Source: Knufia peltigerae (Eukaryota; Ascomycota; Eurotiomycetes; Chaetothyriales; Trichomeriaceae). Taken from it: DNA of 64,000 bases. Shown in pieces: positions 11,379 through 22,500 of the stretch. The translations under genes were made by a program, and so were the position numbers. How positions within the stretch are numbered: position 1 is the stretch's first letter; the number at the start of each line of letters is the position of its first letter. The DNA lies in contig JAPDRN010000044.1 in assembly GCA_030247855.1 (NCBI GenBank), positions 172,283-236,282 on the forward strand, in the 5' to 3' direction. The notes under the pieces were generated by a model, which saw only the letters and a program-made list of their open reading frames with translations, was not told the origin of the DNA and searched no databases.

Positions 11379-12821
11379 ATGTCGACACTTCCAGTCGATG
11401 GAAAGGAAGTCTTGGATATTGGGGACCAGGAAATATCAAGCCCTCCGTCTCCCCGTCCGCAACAGTCAGCCGAACCACCTTTGCACCGGAGCCGGTATTC
11501 TATCTATCGCACGACTCTCTTTCAAATTCTCGTTGTGGGGACATGCGCATTCTGCGCGCCAGGCATTTGGAGTGCCATGAATGGGCTGGGCGTGGGCGGC
11601 TCTCAGAGTCCTGACCTTGTCAACGCAGCCAACGCTCTTCTATATGCCTTCATGACAGTGACTTGTTTTGCAGGACCCTGGCTGACCAACTTGATTGGGT
11701 TCCGTTGGACGCTCGCTGTCGGAGCCCTGGGCTATCCACTTTACGCGGCCGGATTATACGTCAACAACCGTACAGGTGCAACTTGGTTCGTGTACTTTGG
11801 CGCTGTGGCCTGTGGGATCAGTGCAGGCTTCTTCTGGAGCGTTGAAGGTGCCATTGCCACAGGGTACCCAGAGCAACATAAACGAGGTCGATACATCGCC
11901 ACTTGGTTCACTTTCCGTAACTTTGGCAATATCATAGGGGGAGCGGTTTCTCTCGGGATAAATCACAAGATGAACCAGCGTGGCAAGGTCGGTTATCAGA
12001 CATATCTTGCCTTCATCGCCATTCAGTGCCTAGGGTTTTTCTTTGGACTTCTGCTGTCGAACCCAGAGAAGGTCAGGAGAGATGATGGCACTCGCATCTA
12101 TGCACCCAGGGGAATTGCCTGGAGAACCGAACTCAAGCAGATGTGGCGTTTGATCAGGAGCAAGCCAATCCTTCTGCTGACACCACTCTTCTGGTATTTT
12201 GGGTGGATTCAAGCGTATCCCGGGACATATCTCGCGACATACTTCACGGTGCGGTCTCGAGCGCTAGGCAGCTTCATGTCTGCTGTCGTGGGGACGTTAG
12301 CAACATGGCTCACTGGCTCACTTGTAGATCTCCCATGGAGCAAAAGTCGGCAGACACGCGCCATTGTTACATACACCTTGATCGCTCTGCTCAACAGCGC
12401 GACATGGATTTGGGCGGTCATTATCCAAAATGAATACCGTCACACGGAGCCAGTGCTTGATTGGGGTGACCAGAAGACCTTTGGCCGTGGTTTCGGTCTG
12501 TATCTGTTCGAGCGCATCAGCCTTGGGATGGTAGAGAACTATATTTACTGGTGCATCAGTAACCTGTCAGATTCCCCAGGTGACCAGATTCGGTACAGCT
12601 CTCTGCTTCGCGGAATAGAGACTGCTGGCGTGGCAGTAGGGTTCGGGGTGCAGGCTGTTCCCACCGCATTGATTGCCACTGCTAGTATCAATTTTGGGCT
12701 TTGGTTCTTCGCCCTGCCATTTAGTTACTACGCCACGTTGCAGGTTATACGCAAATTCAACAAGTCGGAGCAACAAGTAGGGACGGCTGTGGCAGAGGAT
12801 CAAGAAGTCGTTCGTAAGTAG
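11379..12821 (+). CDS. UNC93-like major facilitator protein
   Basis: An intronless permease of 480 residues. After a hydrophilic N terminus the protein has about 11-12 hydrophobic segments. The signature blocks of the fungal UNC93/DUF895-like group are present: GTCAFCAPGIWSAMNGLG in the first segment, SAGFFWSVEGAIATGYPE near residue 150, and RGRYIATWFTFRNFGNIIGG. This group is widespread in fungi and its substrates are largely unknown. The start, MSTLPVDGKEVLD, is the first in-frame ATG and is well separated from the divergent dioxygenase. The pairing with a TfdA-like enzyme suggests it imports or exports that enzyme's substrate, which is an inference from position only. Confidence 0.92.
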   Translation: MSTLPVDGKEVLDIGDQEISSPPSPRPQQSAEPPLHRSRYSIYRTTLFQILVVGTCAFCAPGIWSAMNGLGVGGSQSPDLVNAANALLYAFMTVTCFAGPWLTNLIGFRWTLAVGALGYPLYAAGLYVNNRTGATWFVYFGAVACGISAGFFWSVEGAIATGYPEQHKRGRYIATWFTFRNFGNIIGGAVSLGINHKMNQRGKVGYQTYLAFIAIQCLGFFFGLLLSNPEKVRRDDGTRIYAPRGIAWRTELKQMWRLIRSKPILLLTPLFWYFGWIQAYPGTYLATYFTVRSRALGSFMSAVVGTLATWLTGSLVDLPWSKSRQTRAIVTYTLIALLNSATWIWAVIIQNEYRHTEPVLDWGDQKTFGRGFGLYLFERISLGMVENYIYWCISNLSDSPGDQIRYSSLLRGIETAGVAVGFGVQAVPTALIATASINFGLWFFALPFSYYATLQVIRKFNKSEQQVGTAVAEDQEVVRK

Positions 12822-13858
12822 TCTCTGGCCCAGTATGATGAAAAGAGACCATGGTTCGGAGTTCCGGGGTGAATTGCTGTTTGGGGATTCAGATGATTCA
12901 GTTCGATGTACAGACAAGAATAAGCCAGACTATAGCGATAGAACGTTCAGACATATTTCATAGAAGACAATGGTAGATCATGCAAGCAGAGGACTGACGC
13001 ATCGGATCGTAGTCAGGAGGAAGACATTGAACATCACAAGGAAAGGGGGAAGCGAGATTATGAGTAAGCAGGAGACTACCGTCGGTATAAAGATATTCCG
13101 TACCGCAAGGGATCATTCCCAACGCCTGCGATGTTTCGATTGACCATTCTTCCTTCGATGATGCTGTATCTTTATGTTTCCAACTTCCCTTCGATCTGTC
13201 ATTCTAGATCGAAACAACTGTATGTCGACGATCATAGTTCTCACGTCGTAAACTCTCGACCCCTGGAACCTGCGACGGCACTATTCGCGCGATTCACTTG
13301 CTATTACTACCAACGCAATGCTCAATTTATGGCGACCACCGCTCTGCGCACCTGAATTCTTCTCTCCTGTCCGCAGCATTGCCTCCTCTAGTTCGGGCTT
13401 GAAGCAATCCCGGCGCACTCGTTGATGACACGACTCCCCTGCTTCTTTACGTGGACCGTGGGAACAACGACCAGATTACAAATCTCTCTCTACAATAACG
13501 GTGGAACAAGAGCCGGAAGGAGATATTTCAAAAATACCCGATCTTGGGTCCTCCGTTGCGCGCACGTGTGCGACTCCACGGAGTCAAACCCAGGTCAAAT
13601 CTGAAGAGGAAGAACTTTGCATCTGCGGTCAATGTTTGCACAAGGTAGGTCGGCGTATGATAGCAGTTCAACCACTTCAGGACCGTCTCAAGTAGCCAGT
13701 CAATCTAGCTCCCAAATGCCAGCATCTTTTCAGACATGCCAAACCCGCATCACTTCATATCAGGTCAATGCAGTTGTTGGCATGTACTAGTTGGTGCAAG
13801 ACGTCCTGGAACCTGAAGCAATGAGGAGCGGGATATAAGTTTCATCCTGTCGCATTGA
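12822..13858. other. Intergenic between two converging permease genes
   Basis: About 1 kb with no convincing gene. A plus-strand frame at 13501-13695 contains ELCICGQCLHK followed by a possible GTAGGT donor, but I could not extend it into a recognisable protein. Both neighbours end here, so it holds their 3' UTRs. Confidence 0.45.
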
Positions 13859-15743
13859 TTATCCAACTTTCCCTTCATTCTCCTTGCGCCACTGGGCACC
13901 TTTCGCCCTCATCCACCAAATGACCAAAGTCCCCGTGCTAACAAGGATTGCCAACCCTGTGAACATCCATCCTGTCCCTTCGGCGTGGATCAACGGATCC
14001 CCCAGAATAGTGCCAATGCACGAGAAGATATTGCGGAGGAAGTTGGCCACTGCGACGCCATTACTAGGCTTGCGAGGGATGAACTCGGTCAGCATCGTAA
14101 CAGCCAGGCCGAAGATGAGCATTGCAGAAAGGCCAAAGATCAAAGATGCCAGTAACTGTAGGAATCGATCGTCAGATTTGGTCTTTCAATAGGAAGAAGA
14201 CAACAAGACATCGTACCGGTACTACCCAGAAAACCCCCTGGTCGACGCTCCAGCCATACCAAAGCAATGCTACAGGAAAGGCAATGGCAGCTATCCAAGC
14301 ATTCTCCATCATACGATCTTCAGGTCGCAAGACCAACTTGCCGCTTTCGTCATACCTCTTCTTTCTCTTTGCTTGTCTCGCCATAACATAATCGGCCCAT
14401 CTTCCAGCAAACAGGGCCGATACCATAAACCCAACGCCAGCTGGGATATATGTCAGACCAACCTGGGACACCGAGAAATTGTAAGGAGACTTGGCAAAGG
14501 CTTCTTGCATAGAAATATTGACAATGTACAACGTGCCGAATGCGAGGGAAGCCCAGTAGGCGGTAAAGAGGATTGGAAGGTGGCGAAGCAGCATGACCAT
14601 CTTCAGTGGGTCGAACAGTACCTGGCGAGACAGGCGAAGGAATCGTTTCGTTCGGAAGCGGGTTCGTGAGACGATTGGTATCGTGTCTCGCTCCGAAGCA
14701 ACCTCAGCTTGAGGATCGTCGTGCATCTTGACTGTTTCGGGCAGTGCAAAGGTAAGGAACACGAGACTAATTCCACCATAGATGACGAGGAACCACTGCG
14801 TGCTCCTCCAGCCCCAACGCGCAGCCAGGAGCCTGGATTTATCAACGTCAGCATTTAATACCTCCAATGTCAACAGGCATAAGCAGATGACCATAGGAGA
14901 GCTCTTCAACCATCTCATGACTTACCCTCCAATTATAGGAGCCAGGAGCGGGCCACATAGGGGCCCTAGATAGAAACGACCCATGGCCTTGCCTCTTTCG
15001 AAAGGTTCCCAGATGTCGGCCAAGGTACCAGCCCCGACTGCCTGAACCGATGCACCAGCACCACCAGAGAGCATACGCATCGCAACAAATACGCCAATCG
15101 ACTTGGCTGTGGCCGAAAGTATGGCGAAGAGGACAAAAAAGAACAATGAAACCAGATAGGTTGTCCGGCGTCCGGCTGTTTCGCTCAAGGTCGACCACCA
15201 GAGTGGGCAAAACGAAATGCTGAGCATGTACAGAGCGACGGAGAGGTTGGTCACCGTGGGACTGGCATGGAGGTCCCGAGCTGTCTCTGCCAGGGCAGCT
15301 AGCAAAGAAAGTCAGCAACTGAGTCAAGAATGGTGTCTGGATTCCTCCGATGTGTGCTCACGATAAATGATGGCGCTCCCAAGCGAGGTGGCAGCCGCAG
15401 CAAAAGCCACCACGAACGTGATGAACCATTTTCTGCTCTTTGAATAGAGATATGGGTTTCGGACTTCGGCAAGAACCGTTACAGTGGCGAAGAGACCTCT
15501 TCTGGACCCCCGAGGAACTATGAGGGACTGCGCGTCTGTCTCTGAGCCAGACTCCACGTCGATATGAGGAATGTTCGTGGCCTGGGGCGGTATGGTGGAA
15601 GGTGTATCCTGCACATCCGTCCTTGTTTGCTTCTCCAGCACCGCAGGTAATGGTGATATCCGGCATTTCTCGTCATCGCTGCCACTGGCATCTTTTCTGG
15701 GCTGGGAAGAAGGCCCGTCGTGGACTTCTCGTCCTTTCATCAC
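13859..15743 (-). CDS. MFS transporter, DHA1 (drug:H+ antiporter, 12-TM) type
   Basis: A membrane exporter of about 555 residues. Exons in transcript order are 15743-15362, 15298-14926, 14832-14217 and 14155-13859; phases close exactly. A long hydrophilic N terminus of about 100 residues precedes membrane segment 1 (WFITFVVAFAAAATSLGSAI). Motif A between segments 2 and 3 reads LSETAGRRTTYL, and GTLADIWEPFERGKAMG lies between segments 4 and 5. The large central loop (residues about 285-320) contains RTKRFLRLSRQVLFDPLKM. This pattern is that of the fungal DHA1 polyamine/multidrug subgroup. It sits upstream of a GST and opposite in orientation, so joint detoxification is possible. The substrate is unknown. 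Confidence 0.92.
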
Positions 15744-16757
15744 GGGGAGGCGATCCCAGAAAGGCGTATTTGTAAACTGATTTGACTATGTAGTTGTCAA
15801 GTCGCACGATTTGAAGCCGTCTATGCTCCATCAACAATTGGATAAAGGATGAAAGGCCCTTAGAAGAGAGATCTTGGATGGAAGCTTGAGACACCGCCGG
15901 CACGGAGCCGAAGCTCAGATTGAAGTCTTTTCCAATGCAGATGCCCTCAGGTTCTGACTCATACAACGAAATCGAACGCCGATGGAAGCGTGGACACACT
16001 GCTCGATAATTCTCTCACTTTTTGTCCATAGCACCGACGAGGAGTTCAGCGGCATCGGAGAGATCACACGAGCAATTACCAGATCCGTCCTGCGTCTGAA
16101 AGCAAAACTATGTCGCATCCCATCCCATAGCGGGGTCACGAGAAAGTCGGCATGCGTGCCGGTGTTCAGCGATCATCGCCAATCGCTTTCATTGTTGATC
16201 AAGATGACCAACGGTGATCCGCCTCGAGATTTTTCATGGACTCACAGACTCTGCAGCTTGCCAGACTATCCAATAGCAGAACTTTTCGCTTAGGTTTCCA
16301 TGTATGTGTGGGAAGAGCATCGTTTCTCACGCCTCGAAGGGTCCTCTTGAAGATATCAGCAAGCCTTGAAGTTTTGTTCCTCGTATAGGAGTGTTCTTGA
16401 CCGCTTCAAGAGATTACAACATCTAATGGACTTCCTCACTAGGTTATAGGATTTCTATCGAGTCAAAGAAGCGAACCAACGAGACATTTCAAGATCAGTG
16501 GTGTCGAATTCTATCATCGCTCTTCGTGCCGGACGTGGGTCAGTCTTGGCATGAGCATCAACACCCATACACAAGCTCGACTCTACGATGATCGAAGCTC
16601 TTACGTAGTTCCTAAAGTTGGAGAAGCCGACATCGTCGAGTTGCTCCGTTTGAGCCATCTTGGGAGTACTCTCATGGTGATATAGGGAAAGAAAGGGCTC
16701 TTGAACTGGGGACAGGGCCAACCTGAGCATCTGACCATTACCATTCAACGAACCGAC
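15744..16757. promoter_or_regulatory. Divergent intergenic region between DHA1 permease and GST
   Basis: About 1 kb between two head-to-head genes. Only short open frames are present. I see no confident TATA box; it presumably carries both promoters. Confidence 0.45.
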
Positions 16758-17720
16758 ATGTCAGACACAATTATTCTATATGACCTGCCCTCCAGACAAG
16801 GTAAGAGCTGGAGCTATAATGCATTGAAAGGTAAGATTTCCACCGGTGAAATGTTCTCTCCTCCACTCCACACACCATGTTGACGCCGACGCATAGCACG
16901 ACTGGTCCTCAACTACAAGAAGATTCCGTATGAGACGGAGTGGACCGAGTATCCTGACTTGAGGGTCAAGCTGGGGAGAACGTAAGACATCCTCTATCGA
17001 CCGGTTGGGTTCACCATACCTGGTGCTTGTCGACTCTTGGAGGGTTGTGAACATTGAACATTCTGACTCGATATGTTCTCACCATCACTCCCTCGCCTTG
17101 CTGGAAAGTACTCACTATCATTTATCATTTTGACTGACTTGCTGTTCTGCGTTTCTTCCAGCGGGCTTGCCCCGAACGAAGCAGGGCCTGCCTACACCTC
17201 TCCGGCCGTCCGACTCCCCGATGGTTCATACCTGCAGGGTTCGCGAGCAGTTGCTGAAAAGCTGGAGCACCTCTACCCGCAGCCGTCACTCAATTTCGAC
17301 CTACCGGACCAAGCACACATCGAGGAACTGGTGGTCAAGTTCACTAACACCATCCGACCTATATTTACTCCTCTCGTGCCGAAAGTCCTCCTCAACCCGC
17401 CCAGTCAGGCATATTTTATCGAGGCGCGCGAGAAGCGATTGGGCATGAAGCTGGACGAGTTCGCCAAGGGAGCAAGGGAGTGTGTTGGGACAGTCGCTCC
17501 TGTAATCAAGGAACTGGGTCAGGCGTACGAGAAGAACGGCGGCCCGTTTCTCCACAATCAGACACCGTGTTATGTCGATTTGATCTTTCTCGGTCTGTTG
17601 AGGATGCTGGATAACTTGGGCGAGATATCCCAGTTTTACGAGCTCGAGGGAGGGGATAAATTGAAGACGTTGTACAAGGCGGGCAAATCAAATGGCTGGT
17701 TCGATAGAGATTCTTACTGA
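16758..17720 (+). CDS. Glutathione S-transferase family protein
   Basis: A cytosolic protein of about 238 residues. Exons are 16758-16830, 16897-16981 and 17162-17720; the second intron is unusually long for this locus (180 nt). The N-terminal thioredoxin-fold half reads TIILYDLPSRQGKSWS, ARLVLNYKKIPYETEW, then SPAVRLPDGSYLQGSRAVAE, where the LQGSRAVAE block is the glutathione-contacting SNAIL-like motif. The C-terminal helical half carries YVDLIFLGLLRMLDNLGE. The WTEYPDL segment places it with the fungal GST group related to bacterial etherase-type enzymes, which conjugate or reduce small electrophiles. It sits beside a drug antiporter and a C6 regulator. I am sure of the superfamily but not of the subclass. 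Confidence 0.9.
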
Positions 17721-18180
17721 AATCATGCAGACCTTATTTTTCCATGTCGCGGCAATGACATTATGATTACTTTTGCGCGCAAGCCCGCTGAGAACAAGTT
17801 TGGGATTTTGAGCATTGCCTGTGGCCCCCGCGTCTTTTCCCTCCAGCAAGTAGTGGATTAATTGCGATTGAGAGGAGTGAGATTATTAATGTTGTCCTGC
17901 CACGGTCCGGGATTTGAATTAGTAAGAAAGATCTTGGGGCCCAGTGTGAATCAATATTGTACTGTAGTTGGCCTCGGCCGAAGCGGACCAAGTCCAAAGA
18001 GGTAAACGAGAAAGAATGATGGATGGATCCACTGTTCAAACCCCCAGATGAAAACTCCGGATCAATCATTATATTCTCCATTCCAACCATCAACCTCGTT
18101 TACCATTCTCGACGAAAGACCTTGAGACTATCCCACTACCATTCACGCCATCCATTCGAGCCGATGATAGCGTACTAGAC
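17721..18180. other. Intergenic between GST and Zn2Cys6 gene
   Basis: The genes on both sides are on the same strand, so this holds the GST terminator and the regulator's promoter. No coding or RNA gene seen. Confidence 0.5.
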
Positions 18181-19644
18181 ATGGCAAATAATCAGGGAGG
18201 TCGATTTCAAGTCTTGTCATTCACTGGAGATCGATCTTCCAGCGGCCGCGTCCAGAATTACAAGCGTCGAAAACTGCATCACAAGTCGCAAAAGGGATGC
18301 TTGACATGCAAGAGACGCCGAATCAAGGTAAGTGGACGACTCGAGTGGCGATTGCAGGGTCATTACTTGCTGATCATGAGGAGTGCGATGAACAAACGCC
18401 GACATGTCAGAACTGTGTCAAGCACGGCGCGAAATGTACATACACCCTGCTAGTGTCGCCTCAAGCAGACCGGGATCTCCGCAAAAAGGTTCACTTGAAT
18501 TGGTTCCCTAATCTTGATTCGAACTTGTTCAACTATTTCATCGAGTCGGTCGTGAAGACCATGATGCCACTGTCCAGCTGGGGAATGGCCGCCCAGAATG
18601 TCGTCTACATCGCTGTAGAGGTAGGTCTAGTCTCCCACTGAATGACAAACGAGACATAAGAAGCTTGTTCAAGGTCCAGGTCAGGCTGACCGCATAAACA
18701 CACAACAGGAGCCACTTGCCATGCACTCTGTCCTTGCGGCGTCGGGGTGTCATTACAGGTATCATTTAAAATCACCGCGAGACCGATGCCTGAGTGAAAC
18801 ATATCATTCAATGCAAGCCTGCTCCGGCTTAAGGCGGTGCCTAGAAATGCAGCAGGTAGACAAAGTCGACGCCGCCATCACGACCTCGATGTTTCTGGGA
18901 TCCATCTCCTTTGCCGATCTGGAAGACGATTTCCAAGTACCCTTGAAAGATCGCCGGAAGCCCTTCTCCTGGCTCGGCAGCCAACTTGGTCTCGGGTCGA
19001 TCTTGACATTGTTCAAATCTAAATCCAACGTGCAGGACAGCATGTGGATCAACACCTTGGAACCAACAGCGGAGAATGTTCTGCACCTACTAGACGACGG
19101 GCTACCGGGCACCGCGGCCACCGACGGTCTCCCAGATGAGTTCGCTACCATTTTCGGGGTTTGTGAAACTTCTGGTCCCTTGACCAACTCCCACCACAAG
19201 GTTCTTCGCAGACTGTGCCGCCTCTTACCTATTGTTCCCGAAAATGAAGTGGCCCTCCTACAGTACATGCAGTTCGTGGAGGTCATTTCTTCACAATTTC
19301 TTCATCTCCTCAACTCTCTCGATACGCGAGCCCTCTTGCTTGTATCGTACTGGCTTGCCCTCCTGTGCGCCGAGGACTGCTGGTGGACACGTCGACGCGC
19401 TCAGAATGACTGCTGGGCGATCTGTGAACACATTGAACAAACTGGGGACAAATCTCTATGGAGGTATATGGATTTCCCGGCCGCGGCCTGTGGCTACCCT
19501 TACACCGGTGACGCGCCAGCCGGGCAGCGGTTGGTCGAGTGGTTCCGAGGTGATCAACTTCAGGGTTCAGATTTATATCCTGCCAGCACCAGTAGCAACG
19601 ACCCTGGTAAAGATTTGGCAAGCAATCTTCTTGCAGCCAAATAA
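18181..19644 (+). CDS. Zn2Cys6 transcription factor, UPC2/sterol-uptake-control-like
   Basis: A nuclear regulator of about 439 residues. Exons are 18181-18327, 18384-18620 and 18709-19644. The zinc cluster (residues about 40-68) is split by intron 1. It reads CLTCKRRRIK then CDEQTPTCQNC and VKHGAKC, giving C-x2-C-x6-C spacing if the acceptor after GAGGAG is used. The preceding AG would add one Glu and break the spacing. The downstream region has the FLGSISFADLEDD block and the C-terminal WWTRRRAQNDCWAICEHIEQTG block. The latter resembles the conserved tail of the fungal UPC2-like group, many members of which control sterol uptake or neighbouring metabolic genes. Candidate targets are the adjacent GST, NmrA-like and VOC genes; this is inferred from position. 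Confidence 0.9.
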
Positions 19645-20203
19645 GAATACATACGTTGGGCAGTCGGACTGTATATACTATATCCTGTGAAAACATACCT
19701 GCTTCATAAGCATTTATCAGCCACTATCATGCTTCTAGTCATATTATATCCGCGGATCTGAATGCTCCCGTATTCCGGTCGTCCCGCTCACAACACCGTT
19801 GTCATGAACAGTAACAATGACACTGGTTCAAGACGCCGAGATCCTTTCCGCATGGTATGACCCTTTCCCAAAGGGGCAAACGAGATCATTGTGGGTCCTC
19901 TTCCTTCGCCTTCCACCTTGAGATCAAGAGAAGTGGGGGGAGCCTGCACTTCAACTCGAACATGATCACTGCTTTGACAAGCAATGCCGCATCAGACCAT
20001 TGTTCTCGGAGTTAGTGTCGTGTCTGCTTCCCTTAAACGCATGTCGATTTGTAATGGCTCTTTGGCGTAGATCCCGGACCATGTGAACTAGTCAGCGGCG
20101 ACGAGGAAACATATATAGTGGGCGTGTACCTCACCAAGACAAACCTTTAAGTCAAGACACACTTCACAACAAAAGCACTCACTTCTTCCATTACACAAAC
20201 ACA
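19645..20203. promoter_or_regulatory. Promoter region of NmrA-like gene with TATA box
   Basis: A clear TATA-like ATATATAG at 20111-20118 lies about 90 bp before the ATG at 20204, followed by a C/A-rich leader typical of fungal 5' UTRs. The rest is the terminator of the upstream regulator. No gene seen. Confidence 0.55.
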
Positions 20204-21166
20204 ATGTCTACCTATCTTGTCACTGGAGCCACAGGCATCCAGGGTGGTGCAGTGGTTTCCGAACTGCTCGCCGCCGGAGCGAAAGTCCACGCCGTGGTTC
20301 GGGACCCGACCTCTCCGAAAGCCGTCGCCCTCAAGGCCAAAGGCGTCGTTTTGTTCCAAGGCACGCATGAAGAGCCGGACGCGGCATTCCGAGCTGCGGC
20401 GGCAGGATGTGCCGGCATGTTTCTCAACCTGACCATCTTTGAACCTGGGGCGGCGAGGGCGCAAGCGGATGCCGTCATAAAGGCATCCAAGGCCGGGGCT
20501 GGGGCCAACGACCTCACCAGCATCGTTCTCTCGTCGACCTACAGGACGATGGAGATGAGTTCGCAAGTCGCCACGGCCGCGGCGGTCCATCCATTCCTGG
20601 GCGCCTACTACACCTCCAAGGCCGAGGTGGAGGCGGCCGTCCGAGAGAGCGGTGTCAAAAGCTACACGATCCTCCGTCCACCGGTGTTGGACCACGACTA
20701 CTTGCTGCCGACTTCGAACCACTCGCATACATTTCCCCGGCTCCCCAAGTCGGCGACGCTCGTGACCTCGTTGAACGACGACAGGACCATGCCTTACCTG
20801 GACGGGTACGACGTGGGTAGGTACACGGCGGCCGCGCTCCTGAACCCGACCAAGTTCGGCGGCCACGAAATCGACATCGCCAGTGAAAACCTGTCAGCCC
20901 AGGAGGTGCGTGACATCCTGGCCCGCGTGAGCGGAGTCGATGTCAAACTCCACAAGCGCACGCCGGCCGAAAAGGAAGAAACCAAAAACACCGAGTTTTT
21001 CCAGACCTTTGAAGAACTGGCGAACCGCATCCCGCGTCAGATCGACGTCCAAGGGTTGAAACAAAACTATGGAGTCAAAATGACGACGTTGGAGGAGTAT
21101 TTCGAGAAGAACAAGGAGACACTCCTGAACTCGCTTCCTCCTCGATCGGCCAAATTTCTTCAGTAG
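20204..21166 (+). CDS. NmrA-like NAD(P)-binding protein
   Basis: An intronless protein of 320 residues with an atypical short-chain dehydrogenase fold. The N-terminal dinucleotide motif is YLVTGATGIQGGAVV (residues 4-18), followed by HAVVRDPTS, where Arg would contact the 2'-phosphate of NADP. A YTSKAEVEAAVRESG segment and ILRPPVLDHDYL match the NmrA/HSCARG group. Members act as redox sensors (for example the nitrogen regulator NmrA) or as reductases of the isoflavone-reductase type. The catalytic Tyr-x3-Lys appears as YYTSK, so catalysis is possible. GC content is high in the third codon position, with strongly biased codons, suggesting strong expression. The precise role is unknown. Confidence 0.92.
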   Translation: MSTYLVTGATGIQGGAVVSELLAAGAKVHAVVRDPTSPKAVALKAKGVVLFQGTHEEPDAAFRAAAAGCAGMFLNLTIFEPGAARAQADAVIKASKAGAGANDLTSIVLSSTYRTMEMSSQVATAAAVHPFLGAYYTSKAEVEAAVRESGVKSYTILRPPVLDHDYLLPTSNHSHTFPRLPKSATLVTSLNDDRTMPYLDGYDVGRYTAAALLNPTKFGGHEIDIASENLSAQEVRDILARVSGVDVKLHKRTPAEKEETKNTEFFQTFEELANRIPRQIDVQGLKQNYGVKMTTLEEYFEKNKETLLNSLPPRSAKFLQ

Positions 21167-21703
21167 GGTGCATTCTTGATGTAAGCAGCAACAAGGCGGT
21201 CTTCAAAAAGCTCAAGAAGGGCAGTCAGAGAGTGGTGTAACAGGTAGATTATCAAGAAATCGGGTCCCTTCACATGCATAGGGAATTCAGCGACCCACCT
21301 TCTACCCCCCCCCCCCCCCCCCCATGGGGTTTACTGAGCACTAAAAGTACTACTTGAAGAAATACTTTGTGATAGACCTTTTCTCCCTCGACAAACCCAA
21401 TCCCCGTGAACTTGTTCGGCTAATTGAACGCTTACAACTCGGGGGTCTAGACTGGTGCAGACTACCGGCCTGACGTCTTCCTTTTTATTCAAAGGCTCGG
21501 TAAACTCCTTTCGTAGATCAACCAATCCAAACGTCCATGGGCCAAGTCTTCAAAAGCGGGGTGAAGCGAGGTCTCTCGGACACATTGAGGGAGCGCCTAT
21601 ACCTCAGCCATCTGACAACCATGAGCAGAGTAGACGTCTACCTACCCAACCTATTCAGCCTCGAGGCAAATTCCGTCCGTCTGTCCCTTGATGCAGACTC
21701 GTC
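21167..21703. other. Intergenic between NmrA-like and VOC genes
   Basis: A same-strand spacer of about 540 bp. It contains the 19-C homopolymer at 21305-21323 and otherwise only short frames. It presumably carries the VOC gene promoter. Confidence 0.5.
21305..21323. repeat. Poly-C homopolymer (19 nt)
   Basis: An uninterrupted run of 19 cytosines. Runs of this length are mutable, and their exact length in an assembly is often uncertain. Confidence 0.9.
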
Positions 21704-22309
21704 ATGGCCGCCGAGAAGAAGATCGATTATGACGCCCCTGCGACGAAAGTGATGAGCCCATCTCGCCTCGCCCACGTCGTCTTGCGGACCAACAAGTTCC
21801 GTGCCATGGTGGAATTCTACACGGCGTTCCTGGGGGCCGAGGTGGTCCACGCCAACGACTTCCTGGCATTCATCACCTACGACGACGAACATCATCGCAT
21901 CGCCCTCGTGGCCATGCCAGACACCCAAGATAGGAATGTGAATTCTTGTGGACTCGAACACATTGCATTCACCTTCGACTCTCTGTCCGATCTTCTGCTG
22001 TCGTACCGACAGCGCAAACGACAAAGGGGCGGTAGCAACATCGAACCAGTGTGGTGTGTGAACCATGGGCCGACGACATCCATCTACTACAAAGACCCCG
22101 ACGGAAACATGCTCGAAACCCAGGTCGACAACTTTGACACGTCCGAAGCCGCGACCGAGTTCATGGAGTCCAAGGAGTTCGCGGAAAACCCGATCGGCGT
22201 CGACTTTGACCCCGAGGACTATATACGGCGATTATCTTCTGGAGGGACGACCGAGTCTGAATTGAAGAAACGTGTCGAGATTGGCCCGAGAGGAATACCC
22301 CAGCTTTGA
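21704..22309 (+). CDS. VOC (glyoxalase / extradiol dioxygenase fold) family protein
   Basis: An intronless protein of 201 residues. One vicinal-oxygen-chelate domain spans about residues 18-145. Metal-ligand candidates are His in RLAHVVLRT, His in GLEHIAFTF and Glu in GNMLETQVDNF, the H/H/E set used by catechol 2,3-dioxygenases and other VOC enzymes. YYKDPDGNMLE is diagnostic of the superfamily. A conserved fungal tail (ENPIGVDFDPEDYIRRL) follows. Fungal members are annotated as biphenyl-2,3-diol dioxygenase-like, but activity is rarely proven. Its location beside GST, NmrA-like and a C6 regulator fits a catabolic or detoxifying role. Confidence 0.9.
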   Translation: MAAEKKIDYDAPATKVMSPSRLAHVVLRTNKFRAMVEFYTAFLGAEVVHANDFLAFITYDDEHHRIALVAMPDTQDRNVNSCGLEHIAFTFDSLSDLLLSYRQRKRQRGGSNIEPVWCVNHGPTTSIYYKDPDGNMLETQVDNFDTSEAATEFMESKEFAENPIGVDFDPEDYIRRLSSGGTTESELKKRVEIGPRGIPQL

Positions 22310-22500
22310 CATGCCCATGACATGAGACAACGGACCTATATTGGATCTACATTGAGGGCCAGCCAAACATGATGTAGGGTCTCTTCGGGTCGTTCGTTAT
22401 TGGTTATCAAGGATGTGAAATAACTTGGTCAATAGGAAAGGACATGATTGATAGGACATAAAGATATTGTATCAGAATACATTATTGGTATCCACAGCAT

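Noticed and set aside
13422..13695. Small plus-strand frames with a CICGQC motif
   Set aside because: Two Cys pairs alone are weak evidence, and no coherent exon chain or known domain could be built.
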